Both the position numbers and the translations under genes were made by a program. Positions 33,589-41,650 of a stretch of DNA of 64,000 nucleotides are shown in pieces (the first letter of the stretch is position 1; each line of letters starts with the position of its first letter). This DNA is from CAYNJG01 sp964397295. GTDB lineage: Bacteria > Planctomycetota > Planctomycetia > Pirellulales > Pirellulaceae. The notes beneath the pieces are model-generated. The model did not search any database, had not been told where the DNA came from, and saw nothing but the letters and a program-made list of their open reading frames with translations. Location of the stretch: the NCBI GenBank assembly GCA_964397295.1, contig CAYNJG010000006.1:8282-72281 (forward strand). The letters are read 5' to 3'.

Positions 33589-34747
33589 GGTACCGACGGA
33601 TCGAATCCAAACGATCCAGTCGCCCGTCATCCCAATCGTAGGCGAATGGATCGCGGCACACCCGGGCACTATCTCGCTAGGGCAAGGTGTCGTTCACTAT
33701 TCCGCTCCCGATACAGTCAGCCAAGCTGTTGTCGAGAGTGTGAGAAATGATCCATCAATCGATCGCTACAACAGCGTCGTTGGGATAGAGATGCTGATTG
33801 AGCGTATTGGTCAAAAACTGCTCAGAGAAAACGGGCTGCAACTCGATAATTCGAGCATCGTCATCACACCAGGATCGAATACGGGATTCATGAATGCCGT
33901 GTTCGCCATTGCGGACGTTGACGACGAGATCATTTTGCTCAGCCCGTTCTATTTCAACCACGAAATGGCCATCGACTTGGCTGGCTGCAAGCCGATTCAC
34001 GTACCGACAGATGCGAACTATCAAATCGACCTAGACGCAATTGAAAACGCCATCACGCCACGCACTCGGGCGGTCGTCACTGTTTCGCCCAACAACCCAA
34101 CAGGTGCGATGTATTCGGAGGCATCTCTGACGGCAGTCAATCAGCTTTGCAAAACGAAAAGCATCTACCACATTAGCGACGAAGCCTACGAGTATTTTAC
34201 ATACGGCGATGAACATCATTTTTCTCCAGGCAGTCTTCCCGATGCGAGCGAGCACACGATCAGTCTATTCACGCTGTCGAAAGCGTATGGAATGGCCGGT
34301 TGGCGAATGGGTTACATGGCATTGCCCAAGCACCTGAACACGGCCGTGAAGAAAATCCAAGACACGAATCTCGTTTGCCCGCCGATCCTCAATCAAATCG
34401 CAGCTGCCGCGGCGTTAGACGCGGGTGCCGAATGGTGTAAGCAGAAAATCGCGGGTTTCGAGTCGGTACGTAACTTGGTACTTGAACAGTTGGGAACGCT
34501 TGGCGATCGCTGTCGAGTTCCGAAACCTGACGGCGCGTTTTACGTTTTGGCTCAAGTCAAATCTGATCGCAACGATCTCGATCTCGTCCACGAACTTATC
34601 CGCGATCACGGTGTCGCTGTGATGCCGGGCACGACGTTCGGTGTGAAGACGGGTTGCTCACTTCGGATTGCTTACGGCGCGTTAGCTCAAGAAACCGTCG
34701 CGGAAGGAATGGGCCGCCTCGTTTCAGGTTTGAGTAAGTTGCTGTAG
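33581..34747 (+). CDS. Class I/II PLP-dependent aminotransferase
   Basis: 388-residue cytosolic enzyme of fold type I. The Schiff-base lysine is K234 in LFTLSKAYGMAGWRMGY; N172 in SPNNPTG and D200 in ISDEAYE bind PLP; the substrate-carboxylate Arg is in SLRIAYG near the C-terminus. LGQGVVHYSAP at the N-terminus matches the group containing glutamine transaminase K, methionine and kynurenine aminotransferases. It lies 28 bases upstream of an omega-amidase-like gene, the natural partner of a glutamine transaminase since it removes alpha-ketoglutaramate. Amino-acid specificity cannot be read directly. Confidence 0.9.
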   Translation: MSRVPTDRIQTIQSPVIPIVGEWIAAHPGTISLGQGVVHYSAPDTVSQAVVESVRNDPSIDRYNSVVGIEMLIERIGQKLLRENGLQLDNSSIVITPGSNTGFMNAVFAIADVDDEIILLSPFYFNHEMAIDLAGCKPIHVPTDANYQIDLDAIENAITPRTRAVVTVSPNNPTGAMYSEASLTAVNQLCKTKSIYHISDEAYEYFTYGDEHHFSPGSLPDASEHTISLFTLSKAYGMAGWRMGYMALPKHLNTAVKKIQDTNLVCPPILNQIAAAAALDAGAEWCKQKIAGFESVRNLVLEQLGTLGDRCRVPKPDGAFYVLAQVKSDRNDLDLVHELIRDHGVAVMPGTTFGVKTGCSLRIAYGALAQETVAEGMGRLVSGLSKLL

Positions 34748-34775
34748 AGCCCAAACCGCCGAAAGAGGAATTACA

Positions 34776-35546
34776 ATGGACGTTATCGCCGTACAGCTCG
34801 ACTCAACGTGGCAAGACAAGCCTGCGAACCACGCACAGGTCCGCAAACTCTTGAACGCAACCAGTGTTCCTAAAAACAGTCTGATCGTGCTGCCCGAGAT
34901 GTTTGATACGGGCTTCAGCATGAATGTCGCCAAGACGGCGCAAACTGAGCTACTTGAATCTGAAACTTTTTTGCGGGAGATAGCTGCCGAGTTCGAAAGT
35001 ACCGTCTTAGGTGGTGTTGTTGGCCAAGCAGTGAAAAATGTCGCCTCGAACTTGTCCGTCGCGTTTGCACCGGACGGAACGGAACTCGTTCGTTACCAGA
35101 AAATGCAGCCGTTTACACTAACCGGCGAAGATCAGCACTACACCGCCGGTGACGGTTTTCAAACGTTTCAATGGCAGGGCGTCACCATCTCACCGTTTGT
35201 TTGCTACGACCTACGCTTCCCCGAGATCTTCCGCCCAGCAGCGCAGGCCGGCGCAGAGTTCTTTGTTTTGATCGCGTGTTGGCCGACGGCTCGATCTGAA
35301 CACTGGGTTCGCTTGTTACAAGCCCGGGCAATCGAAAACCAAGCGTTTGTCTTGGGCGTAAATCGTTGCGGAACTGATCCGAAGTTCGTCTACGACGGTC
35401 GCTCGAGTGCATTCGATCCGATGGGCAAGCCAATATTTGAGTGCGACGCTGCGGAACAAGTGCGTCATTTCAAGATAGACGTCAACGTCGTGCGCACGTG
35501 GCGAAGCAAGTTTCCGGCGCTGCAGGACATCCGGACATCCAACTAG
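34776..35546 (+). CDS. Carbon-nitrogen hydrolase, omega-amidase-like (YafV/Nit2 type)
   Basis: 256-residue nitrilase-superfamily enzyme with the triad E41 (VLPEMFDTGF), K109 (RYQKMQPF) and C143 (PFVCYDLRFPE). The LPEMF and CYDLRFPE context is that of omega-amidases, which convert alpha-ketoglutaramate to alpha-ketoglutarate or release ammonia from alpha-ketosuccinamate. GAEFFVLIACWPTARSEHW is a family segment. The aminotransferase just upstream supports this role. It is convergent with the large coiled-coil gene, 10 bases between stops, with no terminator. Confidence 0.9.
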   Translation: MDVIAVQLDSTWQDKPANHAQVRKLLNATSVPKNSLIVLPEMFDTGFSMNVAKTAQTELLESETFLREIAAEFESTVLGGVVGQAVKNVASNLSVAFAPDGTELVRYQKMQPFTLTGEDQHYTAGDGFQTFQWQGVTISPFVCYDLRFPEIFRPAAQAGAEFFVLIACWPTARSEHWVRLLQARAIENQAFVLGVNRCGTDPKFVYDGRSSAFDPMGKPIFECDAAEQVRHFKIDVNVVRTWRSKFPALQDIRTSN

Positions 35547-35556
35547 CGTCGGCTCA

Positions 35557-38500
35557 CTACTTTGCCAGACGCTTGGCTTGATTGATCCACTTCTCGCGGC
35601 GGATTCGGCCGCCGAGGTTCAGTTCGTCGTCTAAGTAATCGATCGTCTTTTTGCCCCAGTCTTTCACCTGCGAGAACTGGTAGATGCCAGCCTTGTTCAG
35701 CCGCTTTTCTAACACGGGGCCAACACCGCTGATCTCCTTCAAGTCATCAATAGACTTGGGACGCTTGGTGTAGACCATCCCCAAGTTGGGATCCTTCTTT
35801 CGCGGAGTAGGGTCTTTTGCCACGACTTTCTTAGCCGGCTTAGAAGCTGGCTTTTTCGTCGCCGTTTTACTTTTCGTTGACTTGGCAGCAGGGCGAGTCT
35901 TAGCTGGTCGCTTTGTTGTTTTCTTTGTAGCTGGCTTCTTCGTCGTTGTTTTCTTACTCGCCTTCGCTGGCTTTCCGTTTTTTGTGGCTTTGGTTGTTGT
36001 GCGTCTTTTTGCGGGTGTCGGCACGTCTTCGCCTTTGTTCAAAGCTCGCACAACAGCTTTTTGCTCGGCCACTTCGTTTCGCAACGCAGACGCTTCGACA
36101 CGAAGCTTGCTTAATTCGGACGCGAGGTCTTGGAGTCGATCGTCACGGTCGTGCAATTTCTTCTCTTGAGATTCGATCTTCGTCGTTAGCCGTTTGACGT
36201 CGCGGACAGCTTTCGTTCCTTCTTTTCGGTCCTTTGGTGTCGCCTCGATTTCCTCTCGCAGTTCGCTGATCGTTTTCCGCTGCTCATCGCGTTCGCGTTT
36301 TAATTCTGAAGCCAACTTCTTTAGCGTTGCCAATTCTTCTGCGTTCGCTGGTGCTTTCGCTTCGTCGCCTTCGTTTGATTGGTCCGTCTGGGCTTGAAGT
36401 TCTTCCAGCTTCGTGGACAACTCGGCGTTCGCTCGTGCAGCTTCCATTAGCTTTTGACGCGAGCTTTCTTGTTCACGAACGCGTGAGAGTTTGAGTTCCT
36501 CGAGTTCGTTTACCGAAGCATGCAGTTCTGCCACGCTACGGCGGTATTCACGGTTCTCTTCTTCCAGTTTCGAAATCTGATTCGCGTCTACCTCGTTCGA
36601 CTTGAGATCATTGAGCTCGCCCATCAGTTTCGCAATCGTCGCACTTGCTTCGGCGGCTGAAGCAGCAGCTTGATCGCGTTCAGCTCGCAATGTGTCTTCG
36701 GGATCAGACGCGTCGTCATGCAATACTGACGCTTCGTCGCGAGACGAGTACATTTCGTTGAGCGATTGAAAGCGTTCGTTGAGCTTCTCGATGGCCTCGT
36801 CGCGTTCGGCCAGTAACTTGGTGAGTGCTTCCACGCGTTCGGATTCGCCATTCTCAGCAGCGTGCAGGCTCTCGTCATCGAGTGGTTCACCGTTCTCGTC
36901 TAGACCAAGTCGTGAATAGAGCGAAGTACGTTGCGTATTCCAAAGTTCTTCGGCGTCAATAAAGTGTGCGAGTTGCTGCTTGAGCTCGATTTGTTCGTCT
37001 TGCAACCGCCTTAGGTCGGCCGCGCGTTCTTCCAAAGATTTCGAAAGCTCACGGCATTCGGACTGCGAGGCAGAAAACTCGCTTTGCTGTTCTGCAGCGG
37101 TCGAGGCTTGCGATTGAGCTGCCTGTAATTGCTCACGCATGCGACGCATTTCTGCCGCTTTCACGTTGATATCTTCTTGCGATGCCCCCAGTTGGTCCAG
37201 CAAATCTTGCCGTTCTGTCTGCAGGCCAGCAGCGTATTGTTCGTGTTGTTCGATGACGGTTTCTAGTTCCGCGATCTTTGCTGTCGTGTTTGAAAGGCTG
37301 TCGCTTGATTCGCCTTCGCTATTGCTTTCTGCGACGTTTTCTTTCGACGAATCCCGCAGCGACTCAAGTCGCCCTTTCAACGCTTCAGTTTCGGCGGTAA
37401 ATCGAGCCTTCAACGTATGATGCTCGGCCTGGACGGCGTCGAATTCTGCGGACTTCTCAGCGAGCTTTGTCTTCAGTAATTCCAATTCTTCCCTTGAATC
37501 ATCGTTGTTTGATGTGTCTTGAACGGCGTGTGCGAGATCAATCTGCAGCTTGTCGTAACGAGAAAGTGCACTATCGCGCTCGGCGGTGAGCTTTTCGATC
37601 ACACTCGCATCGTCGCTTTCAGCGACTTTTGCTCGAAGAGTTGCAATCTCGTCCTGTCGGTTTCGTCGTTCGTCCCGAAGCTGCTCGATCACGGCGGCCT
37701 GCTCGGAGACTTGTCGCTGCGAAGTTTCGGACTCTGCTTTGGCTCCCGCTTCCGAATCCTTCGCTGATGCTAATTCCTCATGGAGTCGCTCGCGTGCTGA
37801 TGCGAATTCGTCACGGATGCGATTTCGATCCGCTTCCAGTTCCTGCAACTTCGTTTCCAGCAGCGTCACTTGTTCGCTGTCATCATTACTCGAGTCGGAC
37901 TCTTCGGCAGCCGTGAGCTGTGTTTGAGCGGATTGGAGTTCGCGACGCAGATTAAAGAGTTCCGCGTCACGCTGCGTTAGATTCTGATTGAGCTGTCGAA
38001 TCGTTTCGTTGGCTAGCGAGTGTTCGGGGCTTTCTTGTGAAGCGGCATGCGCAGCCTCATCTTTGGCACCGGCCAGTGCTTCCTCGAGCTGAATCGTTTT
38101 CTCGCGCAGTTCATTGGCTTCTGCTGACAGTTTTTCACGCTCGGAGGCAAGCTTAGCTCCCTCGGCTTCGCGCTCCTCGATGATCGACCGTAGCTCATTG
38201 ACGGTTGCCTTGTGCTGTGCTTCGATTTCCTCAATCACAGCTGCGTCGGGCTCACTCTCGCTTTCTGTGGCGGCTTGCTCGGCCTCGGCAAGTTTCGTCG
38301 TTAGGCTTTGAACCTCGTTTCGCAGGGTCATCAATTGAGCATCGCGTTGGTTGAGGTTCTGGTTTAGCTGCCGAATAGTTTCGTTGGATAGCGATAGCTC
38401 GGACGCAGACTGCTGATGCTGCATTTGAAGCGACGCGAACTCGTTGGGGTCAACTTGCGGAGCGTCGCCCGTTTCGACTTTCCGGCGAAGATCGTCGTTC

Positions 38501-39696
38501 TGAGCAGCCAGGTTGTCACGCTCGCGAGACAACGAGGCTTCCGCCGCCTCTCGCTGACCAATGATCAAACGGAGTTCTTCTATCGTTGCCTGATGTTGTT
38601 TCTCGATCGCACGAATTGCTTCCTCGTTGTCACCGCTGGCGGCCTGCGAACGAAGTGTTTCGATTTCCGATTCCAGCTGTGCAATCTTTTGACGGTCTTG
38701 TTGCAATGCTTCGCTGGTCGCGCTGAGGTTTTCGACTTGCTGGCGTAACTGTGAAAGTTCCTCCTCATGCTGTACCGCGCGTGACAACGCTTGGTCTCGC
38801 TGAGTGGTAAGGTGTGTCAGTTCGTTATGGCTGGCTTCCAAAGTTAAGCGAAGCTCTGCCAACTCCTGCTGCTCGGCTGCTGTGGCGCCGCCGGTTGATT
38901 GAAACGACGCAATGTGTGGCGCGTCGAGCACTTCAATTTCGTCGGGCTCGGGCACAATCGCTTGAGGCTCAGTCACTGCGGCTTGAACGGTTGGCTGGCT
39001 GGTTGACGGTTCACGACGTGGCGGAATCGAACTGCCCCGTGGTGGGATGCCCGACGCAGATGTGCCGGGATTAGGGGTGCTGCTCGAAAAAGAAGACTGC
39101 GTCGGTGCCTGCGGTCGGGGCGGCGGAACTGCTGCGCCTAACGTTGGAGTGGGAATTGTTGGATTTGGAATGCTGGCGTCGGAAGTTGGCAACGGGTCTT
39201 TGATCTCAAACGTGTTCTCGTCGGAGAGAATATCGTCGGTGCTCGATTCAACATTAGGGGGTTCGATCGATTCAGCGGTTTCGATCGATTCAGGTACCTC
39301 AACTTCGGGTAGCTCAATTTCCGGCACGTCAGCGTCGAGCAAATCAGCCGCGGGTGGCTCGACATCATTCGGGACTTCAATGTTCGGCAGCTCGACGTCG
39401 GGCAGTTCCGCGTCGCCCGTAGCAGCTTCGACGGCATCCGCTATGTCTTCCGTTGGATCGTCGCCAGTAAGTTGTGAAACGCCGTCCTTCAACGACTCCG
39501 TGCCGGCCTTTGCTTTGTCTGCCGCATCGCCCGCCAGCGATTTCGCTTTGTTACTAACGTCACCGATTACGTTGCCGTCGGACTTCTTCTTGGTCCAAAC
39601 GACCCATAAGAGAATTGCGGCGCAGACCATAAATCCAAGAAACCCGGAGATTACGGTGGGCCAACTAATGGCGGCGAACAAAGTTAGTAACAACAT
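35557..39696 (-). CDS. Giant membrane-anchored coiled-coil protein with H1-like basic segment and HhH domain
   Basis: 1379 residues. An N-terminal transmembrane helix (about 15-35) is followed by WTKKKSD, then an acidic Pro-rich stretch (about 90-260), then roughly 900 residues of heptad coiled coil (about 275-1205). A Lys/Thr/Ala/Pro-rich segment (about 1220-1300) with AKRRTTTKATKNG and TKKPATKKTTKRPAK resembles histone H1 tails. The C-terminus (about 1305-1379, DDLKEISGVGPVLEKRLNKAG) is a helix-hairpin-helix of the COG3743-like flap-endonuclease-related type. Residues 357-475 and 484-600 repeat each other. The parts suggest a tether from the inner membrane to DNA; this is inferred, and no nuclease residues are seen. 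Probably mono-cistronic. Confidence 0.88.
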   Translation of the reverse strand: MLLLTLFAAISWPTVISGFLGFMVCAAILLWVVWTKKKSDGNVIGDVSNKAKSLAGDAADKAKAGTESLKDGVSQLTGDDPTEDIADAVEAATGDAELPDVELPNIEVPNDVEPPAADLLDADVPEIELPEVEVPESIETAESIEPPNVESSTDDILSDENTFEIKDPLPTSDASIPNPTIPTPTLGAAVPPPRPQAPTQSSFSSSTPNPGTSASGIPPRGSSIPPRREPSTSQPTVQAAVTEPQAIVPEPDEIEVLDAPHIASFQSTGGATAAEQQELAELRLTLEASHNELTHLTTQRDQALSRAVQHEEELSQLRQQVENLSATSEALQQDRQKIAQLESEIETLRSQAASGDNEEAIRAIEKQHQATIEELRLIIGQREAAEASLSRERDNLAAQNDDLRRKVETGDAPQVDPNEFASLQMQHQQSASELSLSNETIRQLNQNLNQRDAQLMTLRNEVQSLTTKLAEAEQAATESESEPDAAVIEEIEAQHKATVNELRSIIEEREAEGAKLASEREKLSAEANELREKTIQLEEALAGAKDEAAHAASQESPEHSLANETIRQLNQNLTQRDAELFNLRRELQSAQTQLTAAEESDSSNDDSEQVTLLETKLQELEADRNRIRDEFASARERLHEELASAKDSEAGAKAESETSQRQVSEQAAVIEQLRDERRNRQDEIATLRAKVAESDDASVIEKLTAERDSALSRYDKLQIDLAHAVQDTSNNDDSREELELLKTKLAEKSAEFDAVQAEHHTLKARFTAETEALKGRLESLRDSSKENVAESNSEGESSDSLSNTTAKIAELETVIEQHEQYAAGLQTERQDLLDQLGASQEDINVKAAEMRRMREQLQAAQSQASTAAEQQSEFSASQSECRELSKSLEERAADLRRLQDEQIELKQQLAHFIDAEELWNTQRTSLYSRLGLDENGEPLDDESLHAAENGESERVEALTKLLAERDEAIEKLNERFQSLNEMYSSRDEASVLHDDASDPEDTLRAERDQAAASAAEASATIAKLMGELNDLKSNEVDANQISKLEEENREYRRSVAELHASVNELEELKLSRVREQESSRQKLMEAARANAELSTKLEELQAQTDQSNEGDEAKAPANAEELATLKKLASELKRERDEQRKTISELREEIEATPKDRKEGTKAVRDVKRLTTKIESQEKKLHDRDDRLQDLASELSKLRVEASALRNEVAEQKAVVRALNKGEDVPTPAKRRTTTKATKNGKPAKASKKTTTKKPATKKTTKRPAKTRPAAKSTKSKTATKKPASKPAKKVVAKDPTPRKKDPNLGMVYTKRPKSIDDLKEISGVGPVLEKRLNKAGIYQFSQVKDWGKKTIDYLDDELNLGGRIRREKWINQAKRLAK

Positions 39697-40009
39697 AAAT
39701 CAATCAGTTCCCAAAACCGGTCGATCACTCCTTTGGACGACATGCGGATTCAATCGTTGTGTGCGAAGCCTATTCGCGAGACCCTATCTGAGGATCCATT
39801 TTGTTGGAGTAGCTGCTAGAGGTCAAAATTTCCAAGCGATGCTGCCGCCAAACCTTACCTACCTATACTTTCGTACATTTCAACGGTATCGTGTCGCCGA
39901 TACCGCCAGCAAAAGGAAGTTCCTCACTCATTAGCAAGATCCCCAGAGTTTAACACGATTTGGGGGATTTTTAACGATTGTCGGGGCGATTGGAGAAGCT
40001 TCAACGAAT
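39697..40009. other. Intergenic region between divergent genes
   Basis: 313 bases between the start of the giant coiled-coil gene (minus) and the YheT-like gene (plus). It must hold both promoters. A plus-strand open frame that enters from 39047 ends at 39934 and is a shadow of the acidic region. No clear promoter, repeat or hairpin was found. Confidence 0.55.
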
Positions 40010-40966
40010 ATGCCCGCTTCGAACCCGTTTAGCCCCCACCCTCTGTTTCGCGGCGGCCATCTCCAGACGTTGGCGGGGTTTTACTGGCCCACACGCCAGC
40101 CCAAGTACCAAGCAACACCGCATTTGCTGGATGTTCCGGGCGGCGACAAGATCGCCCTTCATGACGACCAACCCCCGAACTGGCAGGCCACTGACCGCGT
40201 AGCATTGTTGCTACACGGCTTAGCCGGGTGTCACGGCAGCGGATACATGTGGCGTTTGGCTGACCGATTGTGCGCTCGCGGCATCCGTTGCTTCCGGATG
40301 GATATGCGAGGAACGGGTGCGTCGACCGGCAAAGCGAAGCTACCTGGCCATGCGGGAAGAACGGAAGACGCCGAGATCGCTATCAACTGGATAGCCGAAC
40401 AAGCACCGGACGCGCCGCTAACAATGGCTGGCTTTTCGATGGGAGGCAACATTGCCCTTGGGACGGCGGCCAACGCTTCCACGAAATCGATCGGCAACTT
40501 GCAACGCTGTATCGCCGTCTGTCCACCGGTCGACTTATCAAGGTGCTGTAGCGAATTGCGAAAAGGTACTGGCAACTTTTACGACAAATACTTGATCCGT
40601 TTTTTGGTCAAAAAGTGGCAGCAAACTGGTGGACAACTCAACGGCGCAGCTCCTCGCAGCATCTACGAATTCGATGATCAAATCACGGCTCCACTGTCTG
40701 GCTTTCGCGATGCCGAAGATTATTACGCAAACTGCAGCAGCGGCCCGCGGCTCACGGAAATCAAACTGCCAGCAAAACTCTTGGCGTCGAAAGACGATCC
40801 CGTTGTTGCCTACTCTGCCACCGCCGCGTACAAGCGATCAGCTTCCGTCGAATTGATCACTACCGAAAGCGGAGGACACCTCGGGTTTCTTTCCACGTGT
40901 GGCAAAGTCCAGGATCGGCGCTGGATGGACTGGCAGCTCTGTGAATGGATTGATTCCGACTGGTAA
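40010..40966 (+). CDS. YheT-family alpha/beta hydrolase
   Basis: 318-residue serine hydrolase of COG0429. FRGGHLQTLAGFYWP at the N-terminus is the YheT/ABHD1-3 signature. LLLHGLAGCHGSGY is the oxyanion region, S143 in AGFSMGGN is the nucleophile, the Asp is in LASKDDPVVAY, and the His in ESGGHLGFLS completes the triad. Members are esterases or lipases of poorly defined substrates; human relatives act on phospholipids. Stands alone, convergent with the winged-helix gene. Confidence 0.92.
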   Translation: MPASNPFSPHPLFRGGHLQTLAGFYWPTRQPKYQATPHLLDVPGGDKIALHDDQPPNWQATDRVALLLHGLAGCHGSGYMWRLADRLCARGIRCFRMDMRGTGASTGKAKLPGHAGRTEDAEIAINWIAEQAPDAPLTMAGFSMGGNIALGTAANASTKSIGNLQRCIAVCPPVDLSRCCSELRKGTGNFYDKYLIRFLVKKWQQTGGQLNGAAPRSIYEFDDQITAPLSGFRDAEDYYANCSSGPRLTEIKLPAKLLASKDDPVVAYSATAAYKRSASVELITTESGGHLGFLSTCGKVQDRRWMDWQLCEWIDSDW

Positions 40967-41010
40967 GCTGACTTGATCGAAGCTGGACCAACGTAAAGGA
41001 TTTTCGTCAG

Positions 41011-41379
41011 CTACTCGGTAATCATCCGTAACAAGTCGCCGATGCTGCGATGTGCTTCGATCGGATGACGAAGCGGTTGATTCTTTAAAACCTTGTAGTG
41101 GTTTTGGCGGCCGATTTTCTCGCGTTCAAGAAAGCCACTCTCTTCGAGGTCTACGACGATACGTTGAATAGCACGCTCCGTGATTCCGACACGAAGTGCA
41201 ACTTCTCGCAATACCATGTCCGGTTCTGAATCGAGAACGGTTAGCACATGTGCGTGGTTGGTGAGAAACGTCCAACGTGGACCCTTCGTTTCTTCCGTGA
41301 TAGCACTGCCATTGCGGGCGACGTTGCGTCCGTTCGCTACTTTGCCGTTCGTAGCTTTCTTCACTTTTTTCTTGGCCAC
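41011..41379 (-). CDS. Winged helix-turn-helix regulator (ArsR/MarR-like)
   Basis: 122-residue DNA-binding protein. A Lys-rich N-terminal tail (MAKKKVKKATNGK) precedes a compact winged helix: WTFLTNHAHVLTVLDSEPD (helix 1), LREVALRVGITERAIQRIVVDL (recognition helices) and GFLEREKIGRQNHYKVL (wing). A C-terminal LRHPIEAHRSIGDLLRMI may mediate dimerisation. It is divergent from the type I secretion-like operon, 271 bases apart, and is a reasonable candidate for its local regulator. No ligand-binding cysteines are evident. Confidence 0.85.
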   Translation of the reverse strand: MAKKKVKKATNGKVANGRNVARNGSAITEETKGPRWTFLTNHAHVLTVLDSEPDMVLREVALRVGITERAIQRIVVDLEESGFLEREKIGRQNHYKVLKNQPLRHPIEAHRSIGDLLRMITE

Positions 41380-41559
41380 GTAACGTCCTCCCAGTCAGGG
41401 CACTGCTTCCCAGCACAGCACCGATGAAGTTTTGATACTTAAGTATACACGATTATTCGCGAAATAAAATTCGTGATTCCGTAACCACGAAAATATCCAC
41501 TCCTTTCAGCCTTTCGTCATTTTTTCTCTAAAAAATGAACCTTAAGACATGAATCGTAA

Positions 41560-41588
41560 TTGACGACATATATTTCGTGTAATAGGAT
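41560..41588 (+). promoter_or_regulatory. Sigma-70 promoter candidate for the secretion operon
   Basis: TTGACG (41560-41565), 17-bp spacer, TAGGAT (41583-41588), in an AT-rich stretch. The -35 matches 5 of 6 consensus bases and the -10 4 of 6. It predicts a transcript start near 41595 and a leader of about 55 nt before ATG 41651. The divergent winged-helix gene may also be controlled from this region. Confidence 0.55.
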
Positions 41589-41650
41589 TCGCGTAGATTG
41601 TTTCATGAAGCGGATTGCTTGATAGCGTCCGGTCGCCGCAGGAAAGCCAG

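Noticed and set aside
39047..39934. 295-residue plus-strand open frame rich in Ser, Gly and Thr
   Set aside because: It is antisense to the acidic Pro-rich part of the giant coiled-coil gene, its composition mirrors that repeat bias, and it has no family features.
40966..41012. Inverted repeat AGCTGAC/GTCAGCT between convergent genes, considered as a terminator
   Set aside because: The spacer is 33 nt and there is no T-tract adjacent to the right arm on either strand.
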